Shown here piece after piece: positions 55,088 to 63,439 of a stretch of 64,000 nt of DNA. The stretch is from Pyrinomonadaceae bacterium (GTDB lineage Bacteria > Acidobacteriota > Blastocatellia > Pyrinomonadales > Pyrinomonadaceae): positions 682,001-746,000 of the forward strand of contig JANQRU010000001.1 of NCBI GenBank assembly GCA_028284415.1. The letters are read 5' to 3'. The notes beneath the pieces were generated by a model. It was not told the origin of the DNA. It ran no database searches and worked only from the letters and a program-made list of their open reading frames with translations. A program made the position numbers and the translations under genes. The first letter of the stretch is position 1, and each line of letters begins with the position of its first letter.

Positions 55088-55216
55088 CACTTAATTTGTA
55101 GAACAAACTCATTGAAAATCACAAAAAATATTTTTTTGAAAGAATGTGTGATTTTTCTGCATTTAGTTTTACTAACTTATACGAAATTCGTATTTGTAAT
55201 AAAAGGAGTAATTCTT

Positions 55217-56083
55217 ATGAAAAACATTAAATTATTAACTGCACTGTTATTTTTGCTATTAGTCAATGCGACAAATCAGTTTGTTTTTGCAAAAGATAAG
55301 CCGGAAGTTGCAAATAATGCTTTGCTTTTTGAAGTTACGGGAAATGGTTTGGAAAAACCATCTTATATTTTCGGGACAATTCATATTGTTTGTAAACAAG
55401 ATATGTTTTCACTAGAAAAACTGGGAGGTTTCGTTGATAAAACGGAACAAATAATTCTTGAACTTGATATGGATGATCCCGAAATGCTCGAGGAATATAC
55501 AAAATATGTGAACCTGCCTGAAGGCAAAACTCTTAAAGATTATTTAGACGAAAAACAGCTTGCCAAGGTAAACAAATTGACAATGAATGTTCTCGGCTCA
55601 CCGATTGATAATTTTATGAAAATGCACCCATTCATCATTCAATCGAATTTATATGTAAGTCCGCAAACAATGGGTTGCACGCCTCCCGGCTCATACGAAA
55701 TTTCACTTGTTCAAATGGGATCAGCAAAGAAAAAACCGATTGAAGGGCTTGAAACAATTGCAATGCAAATGAATTTGGTTAACAAAAGTTCTATTAAAAA
55801 ACACGCCTTGGATTTGTTTAAAATAGCGGAAGACCGAGAAAAGTTCTTCAATGAAACTCGTAAATTATTTGAGATTTACAAAACTCAAGACACAGACAAA
55901 ATATACGATTTTTCAATATTAATGCTCAAAGATGAGACAAGCTATTTTGAGAATATGTTGGATGAACGAAATAAAGATTGGATTCCGAAAATTGAAAAAG
56001 CAATCAAAGAAAAACCAGCATTTATTGCAGTCGGTGCTGCCCATCTCGGTGGTAAATTTGGAGTATTAAATCTCTTAAGGTAA
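55217..56083 (+). CDS. TraB/GumN-family protein, C-terminus cut by a TAA
   Basis: AAGGAG at 55203 precedes the ATG at 55217, giving a signal peptide (MKNIKLLTALLFLLLVNATNQFVFA) and 288 residues. Features of TraB/GumN (erythromycin-esterase-like fold) are KPSYIFGTIHIVCKQ with the GTIH motif, IILELDMDDPE, and the late AAHLGGKFGVLNLL. The reading ends at TAA (56081), yet the next codons continue KGYKLKPIRIED and then stop at 56120; family members usually read LLRxxGYxVxP here. So a lysine or glutamate codon appears to have become TAA, removing about 13 residues. Confidence 0.85.
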   Translation: MKNIKLLTALLFLLLVNATNQFVFAKDKPEVANNALLFEVTGNGLEKPSYIFGTIHIVCKQDMFSLEKLGGFVDKTEQIILELDMDDPEMLEEYTKYVNLPEGKTLKDYLDEKQLAKVNKLTMNVLGSPIDNFMKMHPFIIQSNLYVSPQTMGCTPPGSYEISLVQMGSAKKKPIEGLETIAMQMNLVNKSSIKKHALDLFKIAEDREKFFNETRKLFEIYKTQDTDKIYDFSILMLKDETSYFENMLDERNKDWIPKIEKAIKEKPAFIAVGAAHLGGKFGVLNLLR

Positions 56084-56145
56084 AAAGGTTATAAATTAAA
56101 ACCTATTAGAATTGAAGACTAAAAAGTGATCAAAACCGTCCAATG

Positions 56146-56195
56146 AACTTCAGTTTGTTGTATATGCCGCTTCAACCATTCAACAAACTGAAGTT
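56146..56195. repeat. 15-bp perfect inverted repeat
   Basis: AACTTCAGTTTGTTG (56146-56160) and CAACAAACTGAAGTT (56181-56195) are perfectly complementary, 20 bases apart. There is no T run after it. It follows the former stop codon of the TraB gene and could act as a terminator or mRNA stability hairpin. Confidence 0.75.
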
Positions 56196-56255
56196 CGTTG
56201 AACATTTATTGATAATTTTTAACTTCCGGTTATCCATCTATTTACTTGTCTTTAT

Positions 56256-56290
56256 GTTAGGAACGTGAAAATTTCGTCCACATTCCTAAC
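56256..56290. terminator. Hairpin after the LytTR regulator gene
   Basis: GTTAGGAACGTG (56256-56267) pairs with CACATTCCTAAC (56279-56290) with one mismatch. It is 20 bases after the stop of the minus-strand regulator gene; no strong T run, so termination is uncertain. Confidence 0.55.
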
Positions 56291-56309
56291 CTACATTTGA
56301 TTATTATAA

Positions 56310-57020
56310 TTAATCCAATCTTTCAAAAACCTTCTGTTTATAACTAATTCCAATCGGAATCTCTAGGGAGTCAATTTCAATATCATGAGAAGTGTAAGCC
56401 GTTATAAACTCTAAGTTTATGATGTATGAACGATGAACTCTGATGAAGTTATTCGCTGGCAATTCATCCTCAAATGCCGTCAAAGTATTTTTCACAATCA
56501 GACGCTTTTCTTTAGTGTGGATTTTGATGTAATCTTTGACGCTTTCGACATACATAATTTCCGAAAATAAAACTTTGTGCTTTTTTCTGTCGGCTTGAAC
56601 AAATATGAAATCTTTTTGATTTTCTGAAATTTGTTTTGAAACTGTGTTTGTTTTCACATCTGACTTTGCCAACGCAAAATATTTATTTATGGCTTTTAGA
56701 AACCTTTGAAACGAAATTGGTTTAACCAAATAATCGAGAACGTCTAATTCATAACCTTCCAAAGCGTAATCAATGTAAGCTGTTGTAAAAATTACTTTTG
56801 GTGGATTGTTTATGGATTTTAGGAAATCTATGCCTGTGAGTTTTGGCATCTGAATGTCGAGAAACAGCAAATCAATATCCTCATTTTCTAAAATTTCAAA
56901 CGCCTTGATTGCATTGCGAGAAGTTGCCACAACTTCCAAGTTATCGAATTGGCTTATGTGGTTTTCGATAACTTCGATCGCAAGCGGCTCATCATCTACG
57001 ATTAAACATTTAGTCTTCAT
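56310..57020 (-). CDS. LytTR-family response regulator
   Basis: 236 residues: an N-terminal receiver (~1-120; CLIVDDEP, phosphoacceptor Asp55 in LLFLDIQMP, IFTTAYIDYA and the Lys of LVKPISFQR) and a C-terminal LytTR DNA-binding domain (~140-236; FIFVQADRKKHKVLFSEIMYVESVKDYIKIHTKEKR, FIRVHRSYIIN). It overlaps the end of the sensor kinase gene by 11 bases, so this is a LytS/LytR-type two-component pair. Its targets are unknown. Confidence 0.95.
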   Translation of the reverse strand: MKTKCLIVDDEPLAIEVIENHISQFDNLEVVATSRNAIKAFEILENEDIDLLFLDIQMPKLTGIDFLKSINNPPKVIFTTAYIDYALEGYELDVLDYLVKPISFQRFLKAINKYFALAKSDVKTNTVSKQISENQKDFIFVQADRKKHKVLFSEIMYVESVKDYIKIHTKEKRLIVKNTLTAFEDELPANNFIRVHRSYIINLEFITAYTSHDIEIDSLEIPIGISYKQKVFERLD

Positions 57021-58104
57021 CTTGTTTTAAGTTTAATTTCAAAAAGACCTTGTAATTTTTTTCATTTTCGGTAACTTCAAAAACATATCGTTTTGGATAG
57101 ACCAAATCCAATTGTTTTTTTACATTTTCGATGCCGATTCCCTTCGTATAATCCGTTTCATCCTTTTGTTTTACTTCGCTTTTGGTATTAAACACCTCAA
57201 ATTCAAACAACTCGTCTTTTTGTGTTAAATCAATTCTAATCAAAGCGTCTTCTGTTTCTCCACTAACCCCGTGTTTGAAGGCGTTTTCGACAATAGAAAG
57301 CAAAATAAGCGGTGCGATTTTTATGTTTTTATTTTCTACATCCTTATTAAATTGCAGATTCAAATCATTTCCATAACGCAATTTTTCAAGCGAAATGTAG
57401 TTTTCCAAAAGTTTGATTTCGCTATCTAAAGGAACATATTTTTCGTCACATTTATAGAGAGTATAAACCAACATCTCCGAAAGTTTGATGACAGTTTCGG
57501 GAGCTTTGTCGGACTTTTTTAAGGTTAAAGCATATAGATTATTCAAAGTATTTAATAAAAAATGCGGGTGAATTTGAGCTTTCAAGAAGTTTAATTCAGC
57601 TTTCGTTTTTTCTTGCTTTAGAGTTTCAATTTTGTTGCGTTCTTGTATTTTATCTACGATGATATTTAAGCTCGCAAACAAAAAAGGATTTATATAAAGT
57701 GAAGGAACATAAACAGTTAAAGCGTAAAGTGGATCAGTCAAAATCTCCCAAATAGATTCCTGCTCTGTTGTGAACAGTATTAAATTATAAGTATTTATTG
57801 GTTCTGCTACATGGACAGTCAGAATTCTAGCTAAAAGTGCCAAAATGAAAAGAGTTGCAAGAAAAGAAATGATGAATTTTATGTATTTCTTCTGGAAAAT
57901 ATATTTTGGAATTTGATAATAAGTCAAAAAATATCCTGCAATTACCTGCGAAGGTAACAATGCAAGGAAATTAACAAAATTGTAATGAAGTGAATGCTGA
58001 CTAAACAATGTGGCTTGCAGAGTTGAAACAATAATAATGAAAATCCAAAACAATAGATGCCCAAGCCATCTTTTTTTTATTATATTGATGAAGAAACTTT
58101 CCAT
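57010..58104 (-). CDS. LytS/YehU-type sensor histidine kinase
   Basis: The 364-residue protein has about four transmembrane helices (~15-37, 45-65, 75-95, 115-150) and a cytoplasmic HisKA_5 (His_kinase) domain with the phosphorylated His in AQIHPHFLLNTLNNLYAL, then the ATPase part with the N box LLSIVENAFKHG and GIGIENVKKQLDLVY. It pairs with the overlapping LytTR regulator downstream. The membrane portion has no recognised sensor fold, so the signal is unknown. Confidence 0.93.
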   Translation of the reverse strand: MESFFINIIKKRWLGHLLFWIFIIIVSTLQATLFSQHSLHYNFVNFLALLPSQVIAGYFLTYYQIPKYIFQKKYIKFIISFLATLFILALLARILTVHVAEPINTYNLILFTTEQESIWEILTDPLYALTVYVPSLYINPFLFASLNIIVDKIQERNKIETLKQEKTKAELNFLKAQIHPHFLLNTLNNLYALTLKKSDKAPETVIKLSEMLVYTLYKCDEKYVPLDSEIKLLENYISLEKLRYGNDLNLQFNKDVENKNIKIAPLILLSIVENAFKHGVSGETEDALIRIDLTQKDELFEFEVFNTKSEVKQKDETDYTKGIGIENVKKQLDLVYPKRYVFEVTENEKNYKVFLKLNLKQDED

Positions 58105-58367
58105 TTACCTACTATTGAACACTGTGCTCTACTTTCCAAATCCAAAATAACCTCTAATAAATCAATTAAATCAACTTTATAGACCAAATAGAGGTTTTGG
58201 ACTATGAATAATGAAAATATGTCGTCAAATTTGATTTAACTCCTTAATGTCACTCTTTAACTACACTTTAATTATCCTCGTCGTTTTTTATTAAAAAGCT
58301 CGATTTTTGCCTGTATTCTGAATTCGTTTTTAGCATACAAATACTTTTTTGAGGAAGGAAATCAAAA
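58105..58367. other. Divergent gap between kinase and ankyrin genes
   Basis: About 260 AT-rich bases with no good frame. It holds the promoters of two divergent units; AGGAAGG at 58353-58359 is the likely ribosome site of the ankyrin gene. Confidence 0.4.
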
Positions 58368-58958
58368 ATGAAAAAAATCATACAAATAAATTTAGCATTT
58401 ATTTTATTTATTTTAACAGTCAGTTCCGGTTCAGCATTTGCACAATTTAAGGAACAAATGGAGTGTAAACAAATTCTGAATTTGGTAGATAAAGGAAAAA
58501 TAAGCGATGTTATCAATCTTATAAACGAAACAAATGTAAATTGTTCTGTTAGCAATGATGGAACACCTTTAATAAACGCCGTCCGAACAGGCAATTTAGA
58601 AATGGTTGCTGTCTTAATGCTATTTAATGCTGATGTAAATCAAGGCTTAGCGGCAGATGGAAACCCACTGATTCAGGCATCAAGAAAAGGAAATGTAGAG
58701 ATTGCGGCTTTTCTGATTCAAAATGGTGCGGATGTAAATGCATTTGTTCCTGAAGACGAAACTCCTCTCATTAATGCCGTTGCAAAAGGACATCTTGATG
58801 TCATCAAACTGCTTCTTGAAAATGGTGCGGACATAAACAAAGCAGTCTGGAGCAATACTCCAAAAGGAAGAGAATTAAGATCACCTTTATCTATGGCAAA
58901 GAAGAAAAAGCGAAAGAAAATTGTAAATTATTTAGTAAAATACGGTGCAACAAGTTAG
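58368..58958 (+). CDS. Secreted ankyrin-repeat protein
   Basis: A 196-residue protein with a signal peptide (MKKIIQINLAFILFILTVSSGSAFAQ). Four ankyrin-type repeats follow: TPLINAVRTGNLEMVAVLMLFNADVNQ, NPLIQASRKGNVEIAAFLIQNGADVNA, TPLINAVAKGHLDVIKLLLENGADINK and a less regular last one. The repeats bind proteins, and here they act outside the cytoplasm. The serine hydrolase gene begins 12 bases downstream, so the two are co-transcribed, and the ankyrin protein might tether or regulate it. A K-rich tail ends the protein. Confidence 0.9.
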   Translation: MKKIIQINLAFILFILTVSSGSAFAQFKEQMECKQILNLVDKGKISDVINLINETNVNCSVSNDGTPLINAVRTGNLEMVAVLMLFNADVNQGLAADGNPLIQASRKGNVEIAAFLIQNGADVNAFVPEDETPLINAVAKGHLDVIKLLLENGADINKAVWSNTPKGRELRSPLSMAKKKKRKKIVNYLVKYGATS

Positions 58959-58970
58959 GAGGAAACAACA

Positions 58971-60407
58971 ATGAAAAAATTATTACTAATAACATTCATG
59001 GCACTTTTTGCATTGGTGATGACTTCTAATGCACAACAAAAATTTGTAGATTCTGTTCAAAAAACAACTACAAAAACTTACGAGAACCTATCTGACGTTG
59101 AATGGATTGAAATGGCAACTGAAATAATCGTGAAAGATAACAACATTCCTGCCGTTACGATTGCAATAATAAAAGATGGCAAAGTCGCAAAATATATCAA
59201 TAAAGGTGTTCTAAATCGAAAGACTAAAAAACCTGTTGACGAAAACACAATTTTTCAAATAGGTTCATTGACAAAATCTTTTACTGGAATAATTGCCAAT
59301 AATTTAATCAAAGAAGGAAAACTCGACGTTGAAGCAAGTATTACAAACTATCTCCCTGATGCTTTTTCGCCAAAAGCAAAAGTGAAATTAAGTGCAATTA
59401 AAGTCAAAAACCTGCTCCAACATCAATCGGGAATACCCAGAGATTCAAAGGTTTATCACAGATTTGGGAATGATCCTATGATTTGTTGTTATACGGAAGA
59501 AGACCTTTTAACTGATCTAGAAGTTATGAAACTAGACTTTAAGCCGGGCGAAAAAACCATCTATTCAAATATGGGTTTCGCCGTCGCAGGTTATGTTTTG
59601 GAAAGAGCTTCGGGAAAAAGTTACCAAGAATTGGTTCAGATGTATGTTGCCGACAAACTAAATCTTTCAAACACAGCCGCACAACTAAACGAAAGGCAAA
59701 AAACTTTGCTGGCAACACCATATCGAAAGGAAAATCGAATCTTTGAAACAAAACCATTTGTAATGGGAAAAATGACTCCGGGCGGCGGAATTTATTCGTC
59801 TGCTTCAGATTTAGCAAAAGTGATGATAAACCAAATGTCTGATTATCGAGGTTATTTGAAAAATAAAAAAGAAACACCGTTTATTTTGACCAAAGACACA
59901 AAGCCAATGAGTCAAAGAGTTTCGTATGGTTACGGTCTTTTCAAAACTGCCGAAGGTGGTTACGGACATGGCGGAGATGTTGATGGATTTGCGAGTGCCT
60001 ATACATTTACTCCCTCACAAAATATTGGCTTCTTAATGCTGACGTCATCGGGCGGAAGATGGATTGGGAAATTAGAAAATGCAATTGTAAGCAAGCTGGG
60101 CAATCGACCGATTGAAATGCCAACATTAACTAAAACAGTTTCAATTCCGATGGATAGACTCATCAAATACACAGGCACTTACAAACTTGGCGAAACTATT
60201 TTCAATATCGTCCAAAAAGGAAACAAATTAGAAGCATATCCGCAAAGTTCTTTCGGTCCAATTGAAATGTCTTTTGAGTCTGAAAACAAAATCTTCTCAA
60301 AAACTTACGGACATGCTATGGAATTTGAATTCGGTGCAAACGGCGAAGTTAAAAAGGCTTTTTATGTAAGAAGTGGCAAAAAATACGAGATGACAAAGGT
60401 TGATTAA
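58971..60407 (+). CDS. Secreted serine hydrolase (class C beta-lactamase fold), ankyrin operon
   Basis: 478 residues with a signal peptide (MKKLLLITFMALFALVMTSNAQ). The nucleophile motif is SLTK (Ser99, Lys102), the second motif YSNMGF, and HGGDVDG is the third-motif equivalent. The C-terminal ~90 residues (RLIKYTGTYKLGETIFNIVQKGNKLEAY) form an added beta domain like those (DUF3471-type) found on related hydrolases. AGGAGG lies 9 bases upstream of the ATG (58971). It follows the ankyrin gene with 12 bases between. Confidence 0.9.
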   Translation: MKKLLLITFMALFALVMTSNAQQKFVDSVQKTTTKTYENLSDVEWIEMATEIIVKDNNIPAVTIAIIKDGKVAKYINKGVLNRKTKKPVDENTIFQIGSLTKSFTGIIANNLIKEGKLDVEASITNYLPDAFSPKAKVKLSAIKVKNLLQHQSGIPRDSKVYHRFGNDPMICCYTEEDLLTDLEVMKLDFKPGEKTIYSNMGFAVAGYVLERASGKSYQELVQMYVADKLNLSNTAAQLNERQKTLLATPYRKENRIFETKPFVMGKMTPGGGIYSSASDLAKVMINQMSDYRGYLKNKKETPFILTKDTKPMSQRVSYGYGLFKTAEGGYGHGGDVDGFASAYTFTPSQNIGFLMLTSSGGRWIGKLENAIVSKLGNRPIEMPTLTKTVSIPMDRLIKYTGTYKLGETIFNIVQKGNKLEAYPQSSFGPIEMSFESENKIFSKTYGHAMEFEFGANGEVKKAFYVRSGKKYEMTKVD

Positions 60408-60478
60408 TCTTGATTATCGGAAAGTAAACGGATTGATAATTTAAGGTAAAGACTAAACTTAATAAATTGAACGAGATA

Positions 60479-60518
60479 AGTCAGCATCATGCTGTATAAT
60501 ACAGAAATGATGCTGACT
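60479..60518. repeat. 12-bp perfect inverted repeat across a start codon
   Basis: AGTCAGCATCAT (60479-60490) and ATGATGCTGACT (60507-60518) are exact complements, 16 bases apart. The right arm includes the ATG codons at 60507 and 60510, where the next protein probably starts. Confidence 0.85.
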
Positions 60519-61997
60519 AAATTTTGTTTTCTAAAGGTATTTCTTTTATTTATTCTCACCTTTTCGCAATTCAATTTTATTCTTTTCGCCCGAAACAATT
60601 CGAATTATCCTGAGAAAATAAAGGAAAAAATAGAACGAGTCGAAAACGGTCTCACAAGCTATTATCTTCTAACTGATCGGGACAAAACATATAATTTGGT
60701 AGCCCGTATGAAGGAATTCAGCATTCCGGCAGTTAGCGTTGCTGTAATAGACAATTACAAACTTCAATGGGCTAAGGCTTATGGATTGGCTGATGTAGAA
60801 AGTAAACAACTCGCAACAACAGAAACACTTTTCCAAGCCGCATCTATCAGCAAATCAATTAACGCACTAGGTGTTTTAAAATTGGTTGAAGACAGAAAAA
60901 TAAATCTTACGACTGACATAAATCAGTATCTTCTAAACTGGAAATTTCCTTACGATGAAAAATCTAAAGGGCAGAAAATAAACGTTGCTAATCTCTTGAG
61001 CCACACCGCAGGCACGACCGTTTCTGGATTTGGCGGTTACGCAACTGATAAGAAAGTTCCGACCACAGTTCAGGTTTTATCTGGCGAAAAACCAACAAAT
61101 TCAGGTAAGGTTGTTTCTCAATTTGAACCGAATTTGAGATTTCAATATTCGGGAGGCGGGACAGTTATTTCTCAATTAATTGTTCAAGATGTAACAAAAA
61201 TGCCTTATGAAAAATATATGAAAAAGAAAGTTCTAAGGCGTCTTGGAATGAAAAACAGCAGTTTTGCTCAACCACCCAAACACAAAAACAAACTTGCTTC
61301 TGCATATTTTTCGACAAATGAAGCTGTAAAAGGAAAATATCATCTATATCCTGAAATGGCTCCCGCCGGACTTTGGACAAACCCGACAGAATTGAGCAAA
61401 TTCATAATTGAGACTCAGCTTTCACTGAAAGGTAAATCCAATAAAATTCTCTCTAAAGATTTGACTGAGAAAATGCTTACTCCATATATAAAAAACTCAA
61501 ACTCGGCTCTTGGAGTTTTTGTAGATGAAGTTGAAGGAACGAAATATTTTCAACATCAAGGGGCAAATCAAGGTTTTAGATGTGCTTATTTTGGTAGTTT
61601 TGAAGACGGCAAAGGCGTTGTTGTGATGTCAAATTCCAGCAATTTCAAAATAATCACAGAAATTATTAATAGCGTAGCAGGAGCTTATAAATGGAAAGGA
61701 AAATACGCTGAAGAAATTAAAAAGATAGCCGAAATCCCAAAAGAAATAATAAAAAAATACGCAGGTGAATATAAAGTTAATGAGAATTGGAATTTAAAGC
61801 TTGAATTCAAGAATGGCAACTTATCACACAAAAACCCTTGGGGTCAGGATATTTATTTCTATCCCGAATCTAAAACAAAGTTTTTTCTGAAAGATTTTGT
61901 TTGGGAATTGGAATTTGTGGTTGATGAAAGTGGAAAAGTTAAGAAACTTCTAATGAATCAAAACGGCAAAACTTTTGAAGCTGTTAAAACCAAATAA
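60510..61997 (+). CDS. Secreted serine hydrolase (class C beta-lactamase fold)
   Basis: The start is uncertain: ATGs at 60489, 60507 and 60510 are in frame, and the export signal (LTKFCFLKVFLLFILTFSQFNFILFA) is consistent with 60507 or 60510. SISK holds the nucleophile, YSGGG is in place of the YxN motif, and HQGANQG serves as the third motif. A C-terminal beta domain (KKYAGEYKVNENWNLKLEFKNGN) matches that of the previous gene. A 12-bp inverted repeat covers the start region and may control translation. It is the fourth such hydrolase in the window. Confidence 0.87.
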   Translation: MLTKFCFLKVFLLFILTFSQFNFILFARNNSNYPEKIKEKIERVENGLTSYYLLTDRDKTYNLVARMKEFSIPAVSVAVIDNYKLQWAKAYGLADVESKQLATTETLFQAASISKSINALGVLKLVEDRKINLTTDINQYLLNWKFPYDEKSKGQKINVANLLSHTAGTTVSGFGGYATDKKVPTTVQVLSGEKPTNSGKVVSQFEPNLRFQYSGGGTVISQLIVQDVTKMPYEKYMKKKVLRRLGMKNSSFAQPPKHKNKLASAYFSTNEAVKGKYHLYPEMAPAGLWTNPTELSKFIIETQLSLKGKSNKILSKDLTEKMLTPYIKNSNSALGVFVDEVEGTKYFQHQGANQGFRCAYFGSFEDGKGVVVMSNSSNFKIITEIINSVAGAYKWKGKYAEEIKKIAEIPKEIIKKYAGEYKVNENWNLKLEFKNGNLSHKNPWGQDIYFYPESKTKFFLKDFVWELEFVVDESGKVKKLLMNQNGKTFEAVKTK

Positions 61998-61999
61998 TT

Positions 62000-62446
62000 T
62001 TAACTTTTGGCTAATAAACGTCTGTGGTAATTTATCTGACCTAAGTGGTAATTCAAATGAGAAAGCATATAAGCAATGATCGTCGCTGTTTTTCTTTCCT
62101 CACCACCAAATTCTTCGGGATAGTCTCTATGAAAATCTTCGTCTGACATATTATCAAAAACCTTCTTCAAAACCCCGATACAATTTTCTAACTCATTAAT
62201 GATTTCATTGCGTGAAACATTTTTATCGGCAAACTCATTATCTCTTTCTCTAACATAACCAGTATTACCTAAAACTGCCCCGAAAAAATGATTTAAGTTC
62301 CCGACAAGGTGAAGAGCTAAATTCCCGGCAGAATTTGGGATTTTTTCATTCACAATCCATAAATCTTCTTCATTTTCGTACTGCTTAATTTCTGCAATGA
62401 CTTTTTGTAAATCTAAAGCATAGACTTGAAAAAATGCCTCATTCAT
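62000..62446 (-). CDS. DinB-like (DUF1572) four-helix protein
   Basis: A 148-residue helical protein resembling the DinB/YfiT superfamily, several of whose members are metal-dependent transferases for mycothiol or bacillithiol. Potential metal His are in LALHLVGNLNHFFG and LSHLNYHLGQINYHRR. The ATG follows the accD stop without a gap, so it is coupled to accD, and its stop is 2 bases from the stop of the converging hydrolase. Role not known. Confidence 0.8.
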   Translation of the reverse strand: MNEAFFQVYALDLQKVIAEIKQYENEEDLWIVNEKIPNSAGNLALHLVGNLNHFFGAVLGNTGYVRERDNEFADKNVSRNEIINELENCIGVLKKVFDNMSDEDFHRDYPEEFGGEERKTATIIAYMLSHLNYHLGQINYHRRLLAKS

Positions 62447-63307
62447 TTACTCAATTTCCTCATTCATCATAAAATCCAAAAGACGAATGATAGTATCTCT
62501 CATTTCCCTTCTGTCAACGACCATATCTATCATTCCATGCTCTAATAAAAACTCAGAACGTTGAAACCCCTTGGGCAATTTTTGACGGATTGTTTGTTCT
62601 ATAACTCTCGGTCCGGCAAAACCGATTAGGGCTTTTGGTTCACCGATATTTATATCTCCAAGCATTGCAAAGCTTGCCGTGACGCCTCCGGTGGTTGGAT
62701 CTGTCAATACTGAGATAAAAGGTAAATTGGCTTCGTGAAGTTGAGCAAGTGCTGCAGAAATTTTTGCCATTTGCATTAGAGATAAGGTTCCCTCTTGCAT
62801 ACGTGCTCCACCAGAGGCTGAGAAAATCACGACTGCCCCACGAGTTTTGATGGCTCGCTCAATCAATCGAGTGATTTTTTCCCCAACAGCTGACCCCATA
62901 GAACCGCCGATAAACGACATATCCATCGCCCCGGCATAAACTTTATGTCCACCTACTTTTCCCTTGCCGGAAACTATTGCTTCAGGAAGACCGGATTTTT
63001 CTTGGGCGATTTTGATTCTGTCTTTGTAAGGCTTTGAATCAACAAATTCTAATGGATCACCTGAGACGACTTCTTCATCGAGCTTCTCATATGTGCCATC
63101 ATCAAAAAGACTATCTAAGCGCGTGCGTGCACCTATACGGAAGTGATAGTCACAATGAATACAAACTTGTAAGGATTCCTGTAGTTCCCTTTTGTAAAGT
63201 GCTGCTTCGCATTCAACACACTTAACAAAGATACCTTCAGTTTTTACCGTCTGTTCTTCTTCAGAGTGCTCTTCAATTTTAGGTTTATTTCTACGAAACC
63301 AAGCCAT
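62447..63307 (-). CDS. accD: Acetyl-CoA carboxylase carboxyltransferase subunit beta
   Basis: AccD and AccA transfer CO2 from biotin to acetyl-CoA to start fatty acid synthesis. The 286-residue protein has the Zn ribbon CVECEAALYK...CIHCDYHF, then AMDMSFIGGSMGSAVGEKITR and FSASGGARMQEGTLSLMQMAK, the carboxyltransferase core, and TDPTTGGVTASFAMLGDINIGEPKALIGFAGPRVIEQTIRQKLP. The length is normal (E. coli AccD 304). No accA is in the window; accC is at 2.3 kb. It heads a two-gene unit with the DinB-like gene. Confidence 0.95.
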   Translation of the reverse strand: MAWFRRNKPKIEEHSEEEQTVKTEGIFVKCVECEAALYKRELQESLQVCIHCDYHFRIGARTRLDSLFDDGTYEKLDEEVVSGDPLEFVDSKPYKDRIKIAQEKSGLPEAIVSGKGKVGGHKVYAGAMDMSFIGGSMGSAVGEKITRLIERAIKTRGAVVIFSASGGARMQEGTLSLMQMAKISAALAQLHEANLPFISVLTDPTTGGVTASFAMLGDINIGEPKALIGFAGPRVIEQTIRQKLPKGFQRSEFLLEHGMIDMVVDRREMRDTIIRLLDFMMNEEIE

Positions 63308-63439
63308 AAATTTTGTATTTGAATTTTATGTTAATTATTACGATAGTTCACAAGATTAGCACAAGGGGGTTATGCGGAAAAGTTAAAACTTATCTAATTT
63401 ATTATCTTGAAAAATAATTTTTGTGGGTAAACCAAAAAT

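Noticed and set aside
54968..55216. Plus-strand extension upstream of the TraB/GumN gene
   Set aside because: It runs antisense to the ECF sigma gene; AAGGAG and a signal peptide mark the ATG at 55217 as the start.
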